Origin: Paracoccus sp. SCSIO 75233
GTDB taxonomy: Bacteria > Pseudomonadota > Alphaproteobacteria > Rhodobacterales > Rhodobacteraceae
NCBI RefSeq assembly: GCF_027912675.1
Contig: NZ_CP115757.1
Coordinates: 2,232,001 to 2,296,000, forward strand
DNA length: 64,000 nucleotides
Direction of reading: 5' to 3'
Position numbers and translations under genes: made by a program. The notes beneath the pieces were generated by a model. It was not told where the DNA came from. It ran no database searches and saw nothing but the letters and a program-made list of their open reading frames with translations. Of this stretch, positions 26,271 through 40,042 are shown piece by piece. How positions within the stretch are numbered: position 1 is the stretch's first letter; each line of letters opens with the position of its first letter.

Positions 26271-27947
26271 TCAGGCACCAGCCAATATCCAGCCTGCCGC
26301 CTTCTCCGCGATCATGATGGTCGGTGAATTGGTGTTGCCGCTGGTGATGCTGGGCATGATGCTCGCATCCACGACCCGCAGCGACTGAACACCCTTGACC
26401 CGCAGATGCGGATCGAGAACGGCTTCCGTGTCACCTGCCCGCCCCATCCGGACGGTCCCGACGGGGTGGAAAATCGTTGTGCCAATCTCTCCGGCAGCCT
26501 CTGCCAGTTCTTCATCGCTCTGGAAATCTGGTCCGGGCTTGTATTCTTCAGGCGTGTATTGCGTCATCGCGGGCTGCGACATGATCTCGCGCACTTGGCG
26601 GATCGCATCGGCGGCGGTTTTGCGATCCTCATCGGTGGACAGGTAATTCGGCTGGATTTCTGGCGGGTCACGGAAATCGGGCGAGGCAATGCGGATATGT
26701 CCGCGGCTGGTCGGGTTGAGATCGCAGACGCTGACAGTGATCGCCGGGAAATCGTGGAGATTGCCGCCAAACGCCTCCAGACTCAGCGGCTGGACGTGAT
26801 ATTCAAGATTGGCGTGCGGCCGGTCGGGATCGGACCGGGTGAACGCCCCAAGCTGGCTGGGTGCCATGCTCATCGGCCCGGTGCGACGGAACAGATATTC
26901 CGCCCCGATCCGCGCCTTGCCGAACAGCGACCCCGCCAGCGTGTTCAATGTCTTCGCGCCGGAGACCTTATATATCGTGCGCAATTGCAGGTGATCCTGC
27001 AAATTCTCCCCTACACCGGGTGCATCTGCGACAGGCTCGATACCATGCGACTTCAGCAAAGCTGCCGGTCCAATACCCGAAAGCTGCAAGATCTGGGGTG
27101 AGGCGACCGCACCGGCGGACAGGATCACCTCGCCCCGGGCCGGAACCTGCTGACCGATCCCACGCCGATTGACCACCACGCCCGTGCAGCGAAGCTGGCC
27201 ATTATCGTCACGCTTCAGCATCAGTCTTTCGACCTGCGCTTCAGTCCAGACGGTCAGGTTCTTGCGTGACCGGGCGGGCCGCAGAAACGCCTTGGAGGTA
27301 TTCCATCGCCAGCCTGCGCGCTGGTTGACCTCAAAATACCCGATCCCGGCATTGTCACCGCTGTTGAAATCCTCGCTGGGAGCGATGCCGTTCTGACCCG
27401 CCGCCTCGATAAAGCTGTCCAGCACATCCCAGCGAAGCCGCTGCTTTTCGACGCGCCATTCCCCGCCATGACCGTGCAGATCAGAGAAACGGCTGTTGTC
27501 CCCGGTAACCGGATCGTTGCCATTATCCAGTCGGTAGTGGTTCTCGTGCCGCACGAAATCTTTCAGAGATGCCTGCCAGCCCCAGGCCGGTTCACCTGTG
27601 GCCGCAGCCCAGCCATCATAATCCCGCGCCTGTCCACGCATATAGATCATGCCGTTGATCGAGGACGACCCGCCCAGCGTCTTGCCCCGCGGATATCGCA
27701 GGCTGCGGCCATTCAGCCCGTCAGAGGGCGCGGTCTGGAACATCCAGTCGGTGCGCGGATTGCCGATGCAGTAGAGATAACCCACGGGAATATGCACCCA
27801 CGCATAATTATCGCGTTTCCCGGCCTCCAGCAGCAGCACCCGGTTGTCGGGATTTTCGCTCAACCTATTAGCGAGAAGACAGCCAGCCGAACCAGCGCCG
27901 ACGACAATGTAATCAAAGCCTGCATGGCCCCCTGCTGTACTGCTCAT
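26271..27947 (-). CDS. GMC-family FAD oxidoreductase (choline/alcohol dehydrogenase type)
   Basis: 558 residues from the ATG at 27947. FAD fold GAGSAGCLLANRL, GMC signature 1 around GKTLGGSSSINGMIYMRG, signature 2 GAVASPQILQLSGIGP, and catalytic C-terminal TIFHPVGTVRMG (His) with SGNTNSPTIMIAEKAA (Asn). GMC enzymes oxidise alcohols to aldehydes with quinone or oxygen as acceptor. Choline dehydrogenase is a common automatic name, but without betB or betI nearby another primary alcohol is as likely. A divergent RpiR regulator gene shares its promoter region. Confidence 0.88.
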   Translation of the reverse strand: MSSTAGGHAGFDYIVVGAGSAGCLLANRLSENPDNRVLLLEAGKRDNYAWVHIPVGYLYCIGNPRTDWMFQTAPSDGLNGRSLRYPRGKTLGGSSSINGMIYMRGQARDYDGWAAATGEPAWGWQASLKDFVRHENHYRLDNGNDPVTGDNSRFSDLHGHGGEWRVEKQRLRWDVLDSFIEAAGQNGIAPSEDFNSGDNAGIGYFEVNQRAGWRWNTSKAFLRPARSRKNLTVWTEAQVERLMLKRDDNGQLRCTGVVVNRRGIGQQVPARGEVILSAGAVASPQILQLSGIGPAALLKSHGIEPVADAPGVGENLQDHLQLRTIYKVSGAKTLNTLAGSLFGKARIGAEYLFRRTGPMSMAPSQLGAFTRSDPDRPHANLEYHVQPLSLEAFGGNLHDFPAITVSVCDLNPTSRGHIRIASPDFRDPPEIQPNYLSTDEDRKTAADAIRQVREIMSQPAMTQYTPEEYKPGPDFQSDEELAEAAGEIGTTIFHPVGTVRMGRAGDTEAVLDPHLRVKGVQSLRVVDASIMPSITSGNTNSPTIMIAEKAAGWILAGA

Positions 27948-28332
27948 CTTCCCCCCGAAGTTTCGTTTTCCCGCTAAACGGTGCTGAATACTAATGCATG
28001 GCGTTCGTGGATCAGCAAGCGCGGCGCAGGTTGTGAGACAATCTGCCCCGCAAAATGATTTTCCAGAACAGATCACCGAGTATCTCGACCCGTCCTAATT
28101 TTACCGACCGGGCGTCGGGCTCAGGGGAGGTTCGCGCCATATGGATTTCAGCCCGGCACCCGGTCACTCGCATCACTCGCGTAAGTGACAAAATTTTCGT
28201 CATCATACTGAAATTTCTGGAATATTCATTCTTCGCGTGGCTAGATAACACCAGTAACAAAAAACAATTTCATATCGTTTTCAGGCTGAACCGCCATTTC
28301 ACCGGGTCTTTCAAGCCGATCGGATTTACAGG
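27948..28332. promoter_or_regulatory. 385-base divergent regulatory region with palindromes
   Basis: No gene seen. Markedly richer in A and T than its flanks toward the RpiR gene. At 28186-28202 lies TGACAAAATTTTCGTCA, a near-perfect inverted repeat of form TGAC-n-AAA-n-TTT-n-GTCA. Just before it, TCACT and AGTGA flank a 6-base spacer (28173-28188), and GAAATTTC follows at about 28210. These are plausible operators for the adjacent RpiR protein, controlling itself and the oxidoreductase. Confidence 0.5.
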
Positions 28333-29250
28333 ATGAGCCCTAAAATGGCGGACCCTATCAAGAACGGATACCAAAAGCCGGGCCCGCCGGATCTGATCGC
28401 CGCACTTACCCAGAAATCGGGGCTGGTTTCCGCGCTCGAACATCAGCTTGCGGACTCCATCCTGGCGGATCTGAATTTCGCGACCAATGCGTCTATCACC
28501 CATATCGCAGCCCGCGCTGGCGTGTCTCCGCCGACTGTAACGCGGTTTTGCCGCCGACTGGGTTGCGCATCGTTTTCCGACTTCAAGCTGCAGCTCGCCA
28601 GAAGCGCCTATGTCGGCATGCGATATCTCCGGCCGGAGGCGATCACCGCCACGCCCGCAGAGGTTGCGGAGGATATTGTCACCAAAGCTCGGAACGCCTT
28701 GTTCGACCTGCATCACAGCCTTGACCTCGACGCGATATCGAAAGCCGCCTCGCTGCTGAACGAAGCGCGGATAATCTACGCATTCGGCGCCGGTGGCGGA
28801 TCGACCATCATCGCCAGCGAGTTGCAGAACCGGCTGTTCAGGCTGGGCTGCACGATTTCAGCCTCAAGCGATCAAGGCATGAACCTAATGCTGTCAGCCG
28901 CGGCGGAGCGGGGGGCGGTCATCTTCGGCTCCTCCTTCACGGGTCGGAATGACGAATTGGTCCGCTGCTTCGAGATGCTGCGCGAACGCGGCATCCCAAC
29001 CATTGCGCTGACCCAGAGCGGCTCGCCCGTTGCCGCCGCCTCAGACCTGCTGCTGGCGGTCGACCTGCCGGAGGGGCAGAATATATTCCGCCCGACATCG
29101 ACACGTTTCGCATTCCTCGCGGTGATCGACATGCTTGCCAATCTCGTGGCTTATGAGGATCGGGAACGGTCCACCCGCCATCTGAGGAATATCAAGGAGC
29201 AGCTTGTCCGGCATCGCGACGGCGATGACAGGCAGGTCATGGGCGACTAA
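28333..29250 (+). CDS. MurR/RpiR-family transcriptional regulator
   Basis: 305 residues. N-terminal HTH_6 domain (about 20-95) with ATNASITHIAARAGVSPPTVTRFCRRLGCASFSDFK in two pieces around the recognition helix VSPPTVTRFCRRLG, then a SIS sugar-phosphate-binding domain (about 125-270) with YAFGAGGGSTIIASELQ and IFGSSFTGRNDELVR. Such regulators sense phosphosugars or related metabolites. Divergent from the GMC oxidoreductase, its most likely target. Confidence 0.88.
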   Translation: MSPKMADPIKNGYQKPGPPDLIAALTQKSGLVSALEHQLADSILADLNFATNASITHIAARAGVSPPTVTRFCRRLGCASFSDFKLQLARSAYVGMRYLRPEAITATPAEVAEDIVTKARNALFDLHHSLDLDAISKAASLLNEARIIYAFGAGGGSTIIASELQNRLFRLGCTISASSDQGMNLMLSAAAERGAVIFGSSFTGRNDELVRCFEMLRERGIPTIALTQSGSPVAAASDLLLAVDLPEGQNIFRPTSTRFAFLAVIDMLANLVAYEDRERSTRHLRNIKEQLVRHRDGDDRQVMGD

Positions 29251-29290
29251 GTGTCAGTTGCACGGCGTTTACGCTCCAGAAAGGCGGCAT

Positions 29291-29617
29291 TTACACGCAC
29301 AGATCCGAACGAACCAGAAACCGCCTCTCGCGCCCGTTATCAAGGCTGAACATCCCGCCCCGCCCCGGCACGACATCGATCACCAGATCGGTGTGCTTCC
29401 ACGTCTCATACTGGCTGGCGGAGATATAAAAGGGCGCGCCGCCGATCTCGCCGATTTTCACGTCACGCTCACTGATCCTGAAGTCCCCCGCCGGGTAGCA
29501 CATCGGCGAAGAGCCATCGCAGCAGCCGCCCGATTGGTGAAACAGGACCGGACCATGATCCGCGACGATCTCATCCAGAAACTCCAGCGCGGCTTGGGTG
29601 GCAGTGACTGTGGACAT
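29291..29617 (-). CDS. DUF779 protein, aldehyde dehydrogenase partner
   Basis: 108 residues from the ATG at 29617, which has a strong GGAGGAA site. The core has FHQSGGCCDGSSPMCYPAGD, with three cysteines that could bind a metal or form a disulfide, then VKIGEIGGAPFYIS and VVPGRGGMFSLDNGRERRF. DUF779 genes are very often found next to aldehyde dehydrogenases of the acetaldehyde/propanal type, as here; the role is not known. It follows the dehydrogenase gene on the same strand, with a strong hairpin between them. Confidence 0.85.
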   Translation of the reverse strand: MSTVTATQAALEFLDEIVADHGPVLFHQSGGCCDGSSPMCYPAGDFRISERDVKIGEIGGAPFYISASQYETWKHTDLVIDVVPGRGGMFSLDNGRERRFLVRSDLCV

Positions 29618-29651
29618 ATGTTCCTCCCTGACAGATCCTGTGGCGACGGCA

Positions 29652-29679
29652 CGGGCCGGGGACGCATCGCCCCGGCCCG
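29652..29679 (-). terminator. Hairpin between aldehyde dehydrogenase and DUF779 genes
   Basis: Perfect 10-bp stem CGGGCCGGGG/CCCCGGCCCG with an 8-base loop (29652-29661, 29670-29679). It has no T-run on the minus strand. It may protect the upstream mRNA or reduce expression of the DUF779 gene. Confidence 0.45.
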
Positions 29680-29690
29680 GTTTCAGCATA

Positions 29691-31217
<1,527 letters not shown>

Positions 31218-31322
31218 TTTTTCCTCCATGTGTCAACCGGCCTCCCGCGCCGGCGATCAGGGGTCATTTTGTCGCAACTGAAGATTCGGACAATCGGGGT
31301 GCCGCGCGCATGGTGAGGCATC

Positions 31323-31340
31323 TGTCTCAGCCCTGAGACA
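31323..31340 (-). promoter_or_regulatory. 18-bp palindrome upstream of the aldehyde dehydrogenase gene
   Basis: TGTCTCAGCCCTGAGACA: perfect 8-bp arms around CC, 106 bases upstream of the dehydrogenase start codon and just after the stop of the GAF-Fis regulator. Arm type TGTC...GACA is like sites of AcoR-type activators. Between it and the gene, the minus strand has CGGCAC-N5-TTGTC (about 31288-31304), a weak match to a sigma-54 -24/-12 promoter. Confidence 0.55.
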
Positions 31341-31348
31341 GTCGGACG

Positions 31349-32299
31349 CTATTTTTGGTCGAGCCCCAGCCGGGCCATGCGCCGATAAAGCGTTGCCCGC
31401 CCGATCCCGAGCGCCTTGGCGGCTGCCGTGACATTGCCGTTGCTGCGGGCCAAAGCGCGCGCTATCGCCGCCCTCTCACCCTTCTCGAAGCCGCGCATCT
31501 CATCATCCCGATGCATAAGGTCCGCCACCGGGCGCGGGCTGATCTCCCCCTCCCGCGCCAGCCCCAGCAGACGGCGTGCAGCGCGGGTTGCGCCTATGGT
31601 GAGGTCATTTTTGTCGACGGCGATGAGTGCCGCGGGGTTGGAACCGTCCTCGCCCGCCAGCATAATCCGCGCCTTGGGGAAGCTGGCGCGGAAGAGGGCG
31701 GTTTCAATGATCCGCGCGGTCTGGGCCACCTGCGCCTCGATCAGCCGGATATAGCCGTCGAGCATATCGGTGCGCACGGAACTGACATCGAGCGCGCCGA
31801 TCAGCCTGCCATCCGGACCCCAGATCGGCGCGTCCATGCAGGTCATCGAGGTGTTCCGGGTGCGGAAATGTTCGTCGCGCCGGATGGTCAGCACCCGCTG
31901 CTCTGCCAGACAGGTGCCGATGCCGTTCGTGCCCTGTGCGGCCTCGGACCACTCATGGCCGTTGCTGAGGCCGCAATCGCTGAATTCCGGGGCATCGCCG
32001 TCGCGCACGCGCTGTTCCAGCACCCAGCCCCCGGCATCGGTCAGAAGCACGTTACAGCCTGGCTGGCCCACCAATTCAAAGAGCTGATCGAGCTGTGGAT
32101 TGGCGACATGCAGCAGCAGGCCGAGCCGGTCGCGAAGCGCGTTCAACTCTGCCGAACTCATCCGCTGGGCATGTGGGGATTCCGCCGGATCGAGCCCGTG
32201 TTTCACCAGCGAGCGGCGCCATGATGACACGACCGCAGAGACGGCACTGGACGAAGCAGACCGCTCCGCCACCAGATCGGCGTGATTTTTCGGCGCCAT
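31349..32299 (-). CDS. GAF-Fis transcriptional regulator, AcoR-like without AAA+ domain
   Basis: 316 residues from the ATG at 32299 (GGAGGAA site). N-terminal half is the AcoR-type sensor with a GAF domain: SSWRRSLVKHGLDP, NVLLTDAGGWVLEQRV, GTNGIGTCLAEQ, DAPIWGPDGRLIGALDVSS. The C-terminus is a Fis-type HTH (NGNVTAAAKALGIGRATLYRR, in the last 40 residues). The central AAA+ domain needed to activate sigma-54 polymerase is missing: there is only about 60 residues between the two parts. It probably regulates the aldehyde dehydrogenase unit, as activator or repressor, in another way. The GTGTAC repeat array B lies 5' of it. Confidence 0.88.
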   Translation of the reverse strand: MAPKNHADLVAERSASSSAVSAVVSSWRRSLVKHGLDPAESPHAQRMSSAELNALRDRLGLLLHVANPQLDQLFELVGQPGCNVLLTDAGGWVLEQRVRDGDAPEFSDCGLSNGHEWSEAAQGTNGIGTCLAEQRVLTIRRDEHFRTRNTSMTCMDAPIWGPDGRLIGALDVSSVRTDMLDGYIRLIEAQVAQTARIIETALFRASFPKARIMLAGEDGSNPAALIAVDKNDLTIGATRAARRLLGLAREGEISPRPVADLMHRDDEMRGFEKGERAAIARALARSNGNVTAAAKALGIGRATLYRRMARLGLDQK

Positions 32300-32420
32300 A
32301 TTTCCTCCCGCCCAGCAGTGTAGCAAATCGGCGCCGGGGTGCGAAATTATATTCATGGCGCGCCATAAGCGGCATAAATTGGCCACCGGCGACAGGGCAC
32401 GCAAATCCCCTTATCCCGGC

Positions 32421-32470
32421 CCGCACAGGGCGTACACAGCGCGTACACAGGCTGTACACCGAGCGTACAC
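32421..32470 (-). repeat. GTGTAC 11-bp tandem repeat array B
   Basis: On the minus strand GTGTAC cores start at 32470, 32459, 32448 and 32437 with a decayed fifth GTGCGG at 32426, all 11 bases apart. Units: GTGTACGCTCG, GTGTACAGCCT, GTGTACGCGCT, GTGTACGCCCT. It points toward the GAF-Fis gene, whose start codon is 127 bases after the start of the fifth unit, nearly the same as at array A (128). The flanks are not similar to those of array A. Confidence 0.85.
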
Positions 32471-32499
32471 CGGGCCGCCGTCACGCAGCACAGGCGGGC

Positions 32500-32961
32500 T
32501 CAGGGGATGCGGGCGCGGTCGATGAATTTGCGCAGCGCGAAGCGGGAGCGGACGGCCCGGATGCCCTCAAGCTTCAGCAGCCGGTTTTGCAGGAAGCGTT
32601 CATATTCGTCGAGGCTTTCCACCACCACCTCCAGCACGAAATCCTGACTGCCGGTCATCAATGTCCCGGTGACGACCTCGGCGAACCCGGCGACGGCCCG
32701 CTGGAAGCCCTTAAGCGCATCGACATGCTGACGCTCCAGCTCCACGAACACGAAAACCGTAATGCCGAAACCGCTCGCCCCCGGATCGACGCGGGCGTGA
32801 TAGCCGCTGATGATCCCGCTTTCCTCCAGCCGGGCAACGCGGCGTTTGCAGGGCGTCGCGGACAGTCCGACACGTTCTGCCAGATCGGTCAGGCTGATGC
32901 GCCCGTCCCGCTGCAATTCACTGAGAATCCTGCGATCTATGCTGTCTATGGTGATTTTCAT
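32500..32961 (-). CDS. Lrp/AsnC-family regulator of the branched-chain catabolic operon
   Basis: 153 residues. N-terminal HTH (IDSIDRRILSELQRDGRIS, LAERVGLSATPCKRRVARLE) and the C-terminal RAM ligand domain (about 65-145, with HARVDPGASGFGITVFVFVELE and GSQDFVLEVVVESLDEYERFL). Lrp members bind amino acids. It is divergent from the leucine dehydrogenase / bkd operon across 125 bases, the arrangement of BkdR in other proteobacteria, so it is the likely regulator. The ATG at 32961 follows the family start; the frame is open to 33072. Confidence 0.9.
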   Translation of the reverse strand: MKITIDSIDRRILSELQRDGRISLTDLAERVGLSATPCKRRVARLEESGIISGYHARVDPGASGFGITVFVFVELERQHVDALKGFQRAVAGFAEVVTGTLMTGSQDFVLEVVVESLDEYERFLQNRLLKLEGIRAVRSRFALRKFIDRARIP

Positions 32962-33086
32962 ATGTCTATCCGCTATACTTGAGCGAATATCACTAAAATT
33001 TCTGCGATTTCCAAGGGTGCGGCGGCTGTTTTCGCTACAGGCCCGGATATAGGCTGGAAGAAACGCTGCCATGTGGATTCTGTATC

Positions 33087-35377
<2,291 letters not shown>

Positions 35378-35378
35378 G

Positions 35379-36392
35379 ATGGCGCAAATGACCATGATCG
35401 AGGCGCTGCGCAGCGCCCATGAGGTTGCCATGGAAGCCGATGACCGCGTCGTCGTGTTTGGCGAGGATGTGGGCTATTTCGGCGGCGTGTTCCGGGTGAC
35501 CGCCGGTTTGCAGCAGAAATTCGGCAAGTCGCGCTGTTTCGACGCGCCGATCAATGAGCTGGGGATCGTCGGCACCGCCATCGGGATGGCGGCGTACGGG
35601 CTGCGCCCGGTGATCGAGATCCAGTTCGCCGATTACGTCTATCCCGCCATCGACCAGATCGTGTCGGAGGCGGCGCGGATCCGGCACCGCTCGGCGGGGG
35701 ATTTCACCTGCCCGCTGGTGATCCGCATGCCCACGGGCGGCGGCATCTTCGGCGGCCAGACACACAGCCAGTCGCCGGAGGCGTTTTTCACCCATTGCTC
35801 GGGGCTGAAAACCGTGGTGCCGTCGAACCCGCATGACGCCAAGGGGCTGCTGCTCGCCGCGATTGCCGATCCCGATCCGGTGATCTTTCTGGAGCCGAAG
35901 CGGCTTTATAACGGCCCGTTTGACGGCCATCACGACAAGCCGGTGGAAAGCTGGAAGAAGCACCCCTGGGGCGAGGTGCCGGAGGGGAACGAGATTGTGC
36001 CGCTCGGCAAGGCAGCGGTCCGGCGCGAGGGCAAGGATGTGACCGTACTGGCTTACGGCACGATGGTTTATGTTGCGGAAGCCGCGGCAGAGGAAACCGG
36101 CGTCGATGCGGAGATCATTGATCTGCGTACACTCCTGCCGCTGGATGTCGACGCCATCGAGGAATCGGTGAAGAAAACCGGGCGCTGTGTGATCGTGCAT
36201 GAGGCGACGCGGACCTCGGGTTTCGGGGCGGAACTGTCGGCCATCGTGCAGGAGGCTTGTTTCTACAATCTGGAAGCGCCGATCATTCGCGTGACCGGCT
36301 GGGACACACCTTATCCGCATGCGCAGGAATGGGATTATTTCCCCGGCCCCGCCCGCGTTGGCGCGGCGCTGAAAACCGTGATGGAGGGCTGA
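35379..36392 (+). CDS. bkdA2: Branched-chain 2-oxo acid dehydrogenase E1 beta subunit
   Basis: 337 residues from ATG 35379. Transketolase-like pyrimidine domain (MTMIEALRSAHEVAMEADD, VFGEDVGYFGGVFRVT) and C-terminal domain (IDLRTLLPLDVDAIEESV, VIVHEATRTSGFGAELSA). It completes the alpha2-beta2 E1. The start is 1 base after the E1 alpha stop; a longer open frame upstream lies inside the alpha gene and is not used. Confidence 0.95.
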   Translation: MAQMTMIEALRSAHEVAMEADDRVVVFGEDVGYFGGVFRVTAGLQQKFGKSRCFDAPINELGIVGTAIGMAAYGLRPVIEIQFADYVYPAIDQIVSEAARIRHRSAGDFTCPLVIRMPTGGGIFGGQTHSQSPEAFFTHCSGLKTVVPSNPHDAKGLLLAAIADPDPVIFLEPKRLYNGPFDGHHDKPVESWKKHPWGEVPEGNEIVPLGKAAVRREGKDVTVLAYGTMVYVAEAAAEETGVDAEIIDLRTLLPLDVDAIEESVKKTGRCVIVHEATRTSGFGAELSAIVQEACFYNLEAPIIRVTGWDTPYPHAQEWDYFPGPARVGAALKTVMEG

Positions 36393-36393
36393 G

Positions 36394-37692
36394 ATGGGGG
36401 TTCATGCAATCCGCCTGCCGGATATTGGCGAAGGCGTGGCAGAGGCCGAACTGACCGAATGGCATGTGAAGCCCGGCGATGTCGTGCAGGAAGACGACGT
36501 TCTGGCGGCGGTCATGACCGACAAGGCCTCCATCGAGGTGCCAAGCTCGGTCTCCGGCACCGTGGTCGATCTGGGCGGCGAGATCGGAGACATGATCGCC
36601 GTTGGCGCGGTTCTGATACGGATCGAGATTGACGGCGACGGCAACGAGATTGCGGCACCTGCAGCACCTGCAGCAGAGCCGAAGCCTGCGAAGGTGGAAA
36701 CGCCACCCGAACCGGAAACCCCAGAGCCAGCACCCGCCAAACCGGAAGCTGCGGCCCAGAAGAAGCCCGCCGCGAAACCTGCCGCGAAGCCACAGGCGGC
36801 CCCGGTGACGCGGGCGCGCGGCACGAAACCGCTGGCCGCGCCTTCTGTCCGTGCGCGCGCACGCGAAGAAGGGATTGATCTGCGCCACGTCCCCGGCACC
36901 GGCCCGGCAGGGCGGATCAGCCATGAAGATCTGGACCAGTTCATCGCCTCCGGCGGGATTCAACAGGGCGGCGTGACGCGCGGCAAGAATGCCGGGGTCG
37001 AGGAAATTCGCGTCGTCGGCATGCGCCGCCGGATCGCGGAGAAAATGGCGCTGGCCAATGAACGTATTCCGCATATCACGATTGTCGAGGAGGTCGATGT
37101 CTCCGCGCTTGAAGACCTTCGCGCGGCGCTCAACAAGAAATATGAAGGCAAGCGGGTCAAGCTGACCATGCTGCCCTTCATCATGCGCGCCATTGTCGAG
37201 GCGGTGCGCGAGCAGCCGGAAATCAATGCCCGCTATGATGACGAGGCAGGCGTGGTGCATCGGCATGGCGGCGTGCATATCGGCATCGCAACGCAGACCC
37301 CGGCGGGGCTGAATGTGCCGGTCGTCCATCACGCGGAATCGGGCAGCCTGTGGGACAATGCCGGACAGGTGGCTGAACTGGCGGAGGCGGCGCGCGACGG
37401 CTCCATCCCGCGCGAGGCGCTGAGCGGGGGCACGATCACCGTGACCTCGCTGGGTCCGCTGGGTGCCATCGTCACCACACCGATCATCAACCACCCGGAG
37501 GTGGCGATTGTCGGCGTCAACAAGATGGCGATCCGCCCGGTCTGGGACGGCCAGCAATTCCAGCCGCGTAAAATGATGAACCTGTCCTGCTCCTTCGATC
37601 ATCGGGTGATCGACGGTTGGGATGCGGCGGTGTTTGTCCAGAAACTGAAAACCCTGCTGGAGACCCCGGCCATGCTGTTCGTGGAGGGCTGA
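36394..37692 (+). CDS. bkdB: Branched-chain 2-oxo acid dehydrogenase E2 (lipoamide acyltransferase)
   Basis: 432 residues. One lipoyl domain with Lys44 in [10 protein letters not shown], a long Ala/Pro/Glu/Lys linker (about 85-145), a peripheral-subunit-binding domain (about 150-185, [27 protein letters not shown]) and a catalytic acyltransferase domain ending in [15 protein letters not shown] (active-site His and Asp). It moves the branched acyl group to CoA. Part of the tightly spaced five-gene operon. Confidence 0.95.
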   Translation: MGVHAIRLPDIGEGVAEAELTEWHVKPGDVVQEDDVLAAVMTDKASIEVPSSVSGTVVDLGGEIGDMIAVGAVLIRIEIDGDGNEIAAPAAPAAEPKPAKVETPPEPETPEPAPAKPEAAAQKKPAAKPAAKPQAAPVTRARGTKPLAAPSVRARAREEGIDLRHVPGTGPAGRISHEDLDQFIASGGIQQGGVTRGKNAGVEEIRVVGMRRRIAEKMALANERIPHITIVEEVDVSALEDLRAALNKKYEGKRVKLTMLPFIMRAIVEAVREQPEINARYDDEAGVVHRHGGVHIGIATQTPAGLNVPVVHHAESGSLWDNAGQVAELAEAARDGSIPREALSGGTITVTSLGPLGAIVTTPIINHPEVAIVGVNKMAIRPVWDGQQFQPRKMMNLSCSFDHRVIDGWDAAVFVQKLKTLLETPAMLFVEG

Positions 37693-37693
37693 G

Positions 37694-39049
<1,356 letters not shown>

Positions 39050-39055
39050 AGCACG

Positions 39056-40042
39056 CTATCGCCGGACGGCGACCATATCGGGCGGGGCGACGACAGGCTC
39101 CGCCGGGCTGGCATCGGCGTTCAGCGTCGCCTCCACAATCGGGGCGTTGATGTTCTTGGTCTGCATGAAGATGCGCCCGATATATTCGCCCAGAATGCCA
39201 AGGAACATCGCATTCAGCGTCATCGACATCAGCAGCAGGATCACGGTCGTCGCGAAGCCGGGGGGCCAGTCCTGCCCGAAAAGCAGCTTGCCGACCAGAT
39301 AGCCGAGCAGCACGAGGAAGGTCACCAGCCCCACGATCAGCGACACGGTCGATGCGATCCTGAGCGGCACGAGGGAGTGATTTACCATGCCGTCAACGGC
39401 CAGAGAGATCATCGCCTTCAGCGGGAATTTCGACTCCCCGGCCGTTCTGGCCGCGCGATCATATTCAAAGCCGACCTGTTTGAAGCCCATGGCGCTGATC
39501 ATGCCGCGCATATAGGGGGAGCGGTCCTCGCTCAGCCGGATCTGGTCCAGCACCCGGCGGTCGGTCAGACGGAACTCCCCGGCATTGCGGGGCAGATCAT
39601 CGGGGCTGATCCGGTCGATAAGCCAGTAAAACCCGCGCCGGAGCGTCGCCACGACCGGACCGTCGGGCAGCTTACGGCGGATGCCGTAGACGACCTGATT
39701 GCCCTGTTTCCACAGATCGAGCATCTGCGGGATCAACTCCGGCGGGTCCTGAAGGTCGCAATCGAGCTGGATGGCACAGTCACCACGCGCCGCCTTATAG
39801 GCGAACATGACCGAATTCTGGTAACCGACATTGCGCGAGAACCGGAAGGCACGGACCCGTTTATCCGCCGCCGCGATCTCCGACAAAATTGCGAATGTGC
39901 GGTCGGTCGAATGGTTGTCGGTAAAGATGATCTCCGCCTCGTAATCCGGCGGGCCCGCGAGCACGGCAGCGATCCGGTCGTAACAGGCACGGACATTTTC
40001 TTCCTCGTTATAGGCGGGGACGAGAACTGAAATCATGGTCAT
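39056..40042 (-). CDS. GtrB/ArnC-like polyisoprenyl-phosphate glycosyltransferase (GT2)
   Basis: 328 residues from ATG 40042, which overlaps the upstream stop by 4 bases. GT2 domain: VPAYNEEEN at the start, TDNHSTDRT, and DxD in QLDCDLQDPP (Asp94, Asp96). The C-terminus has two membrane helices (about 235-305) ending near LGEYIGRIFMQTKN, a hallmark of GtrB, YfdH and ArnC proteins, which load a sugar onto undecaprenyl phosphate on the cytoplasmic face. The sugar is probably the CDP-linked product of the genes upstream in this eight-gene unit. Last gene of the unit. Confidence 0.9.
   Translation of the reverse strand: MTMISVLVPAYNEEENVRACYDRIAAVLAGPPDYEAEIIFTDNHSTDRTFAILSEIAAADKRVRAFRFSRNVGYQNSVMFAYKAARGDCAIQLDCDLQDPPELIPQMLDLWKQGNQVVYGIRRKLPDGPVVATLRRGFYWLIDRISPDDLPRNAGEFRLTDRRVLDQIRLSEDRSPYMRGMISAMGFKQVGFEYDRAARTAGESKFPLKAMISLAVDGMVNHSLVPLRIASTVSLIVGLVTFLVLLGYLVGKLLFGQDWPPGFATTVILLLMSMTLNAMFLGILGEYIGRIFMQTKNINAPIVEATLNADASPAEPVVAPPDMVAVRR

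Noticed and set aside
31349..32299. Complete sigma-54 activator
   Set aside because: No Walker A or GAFTGA motif is present between the GAF and Fis parts.
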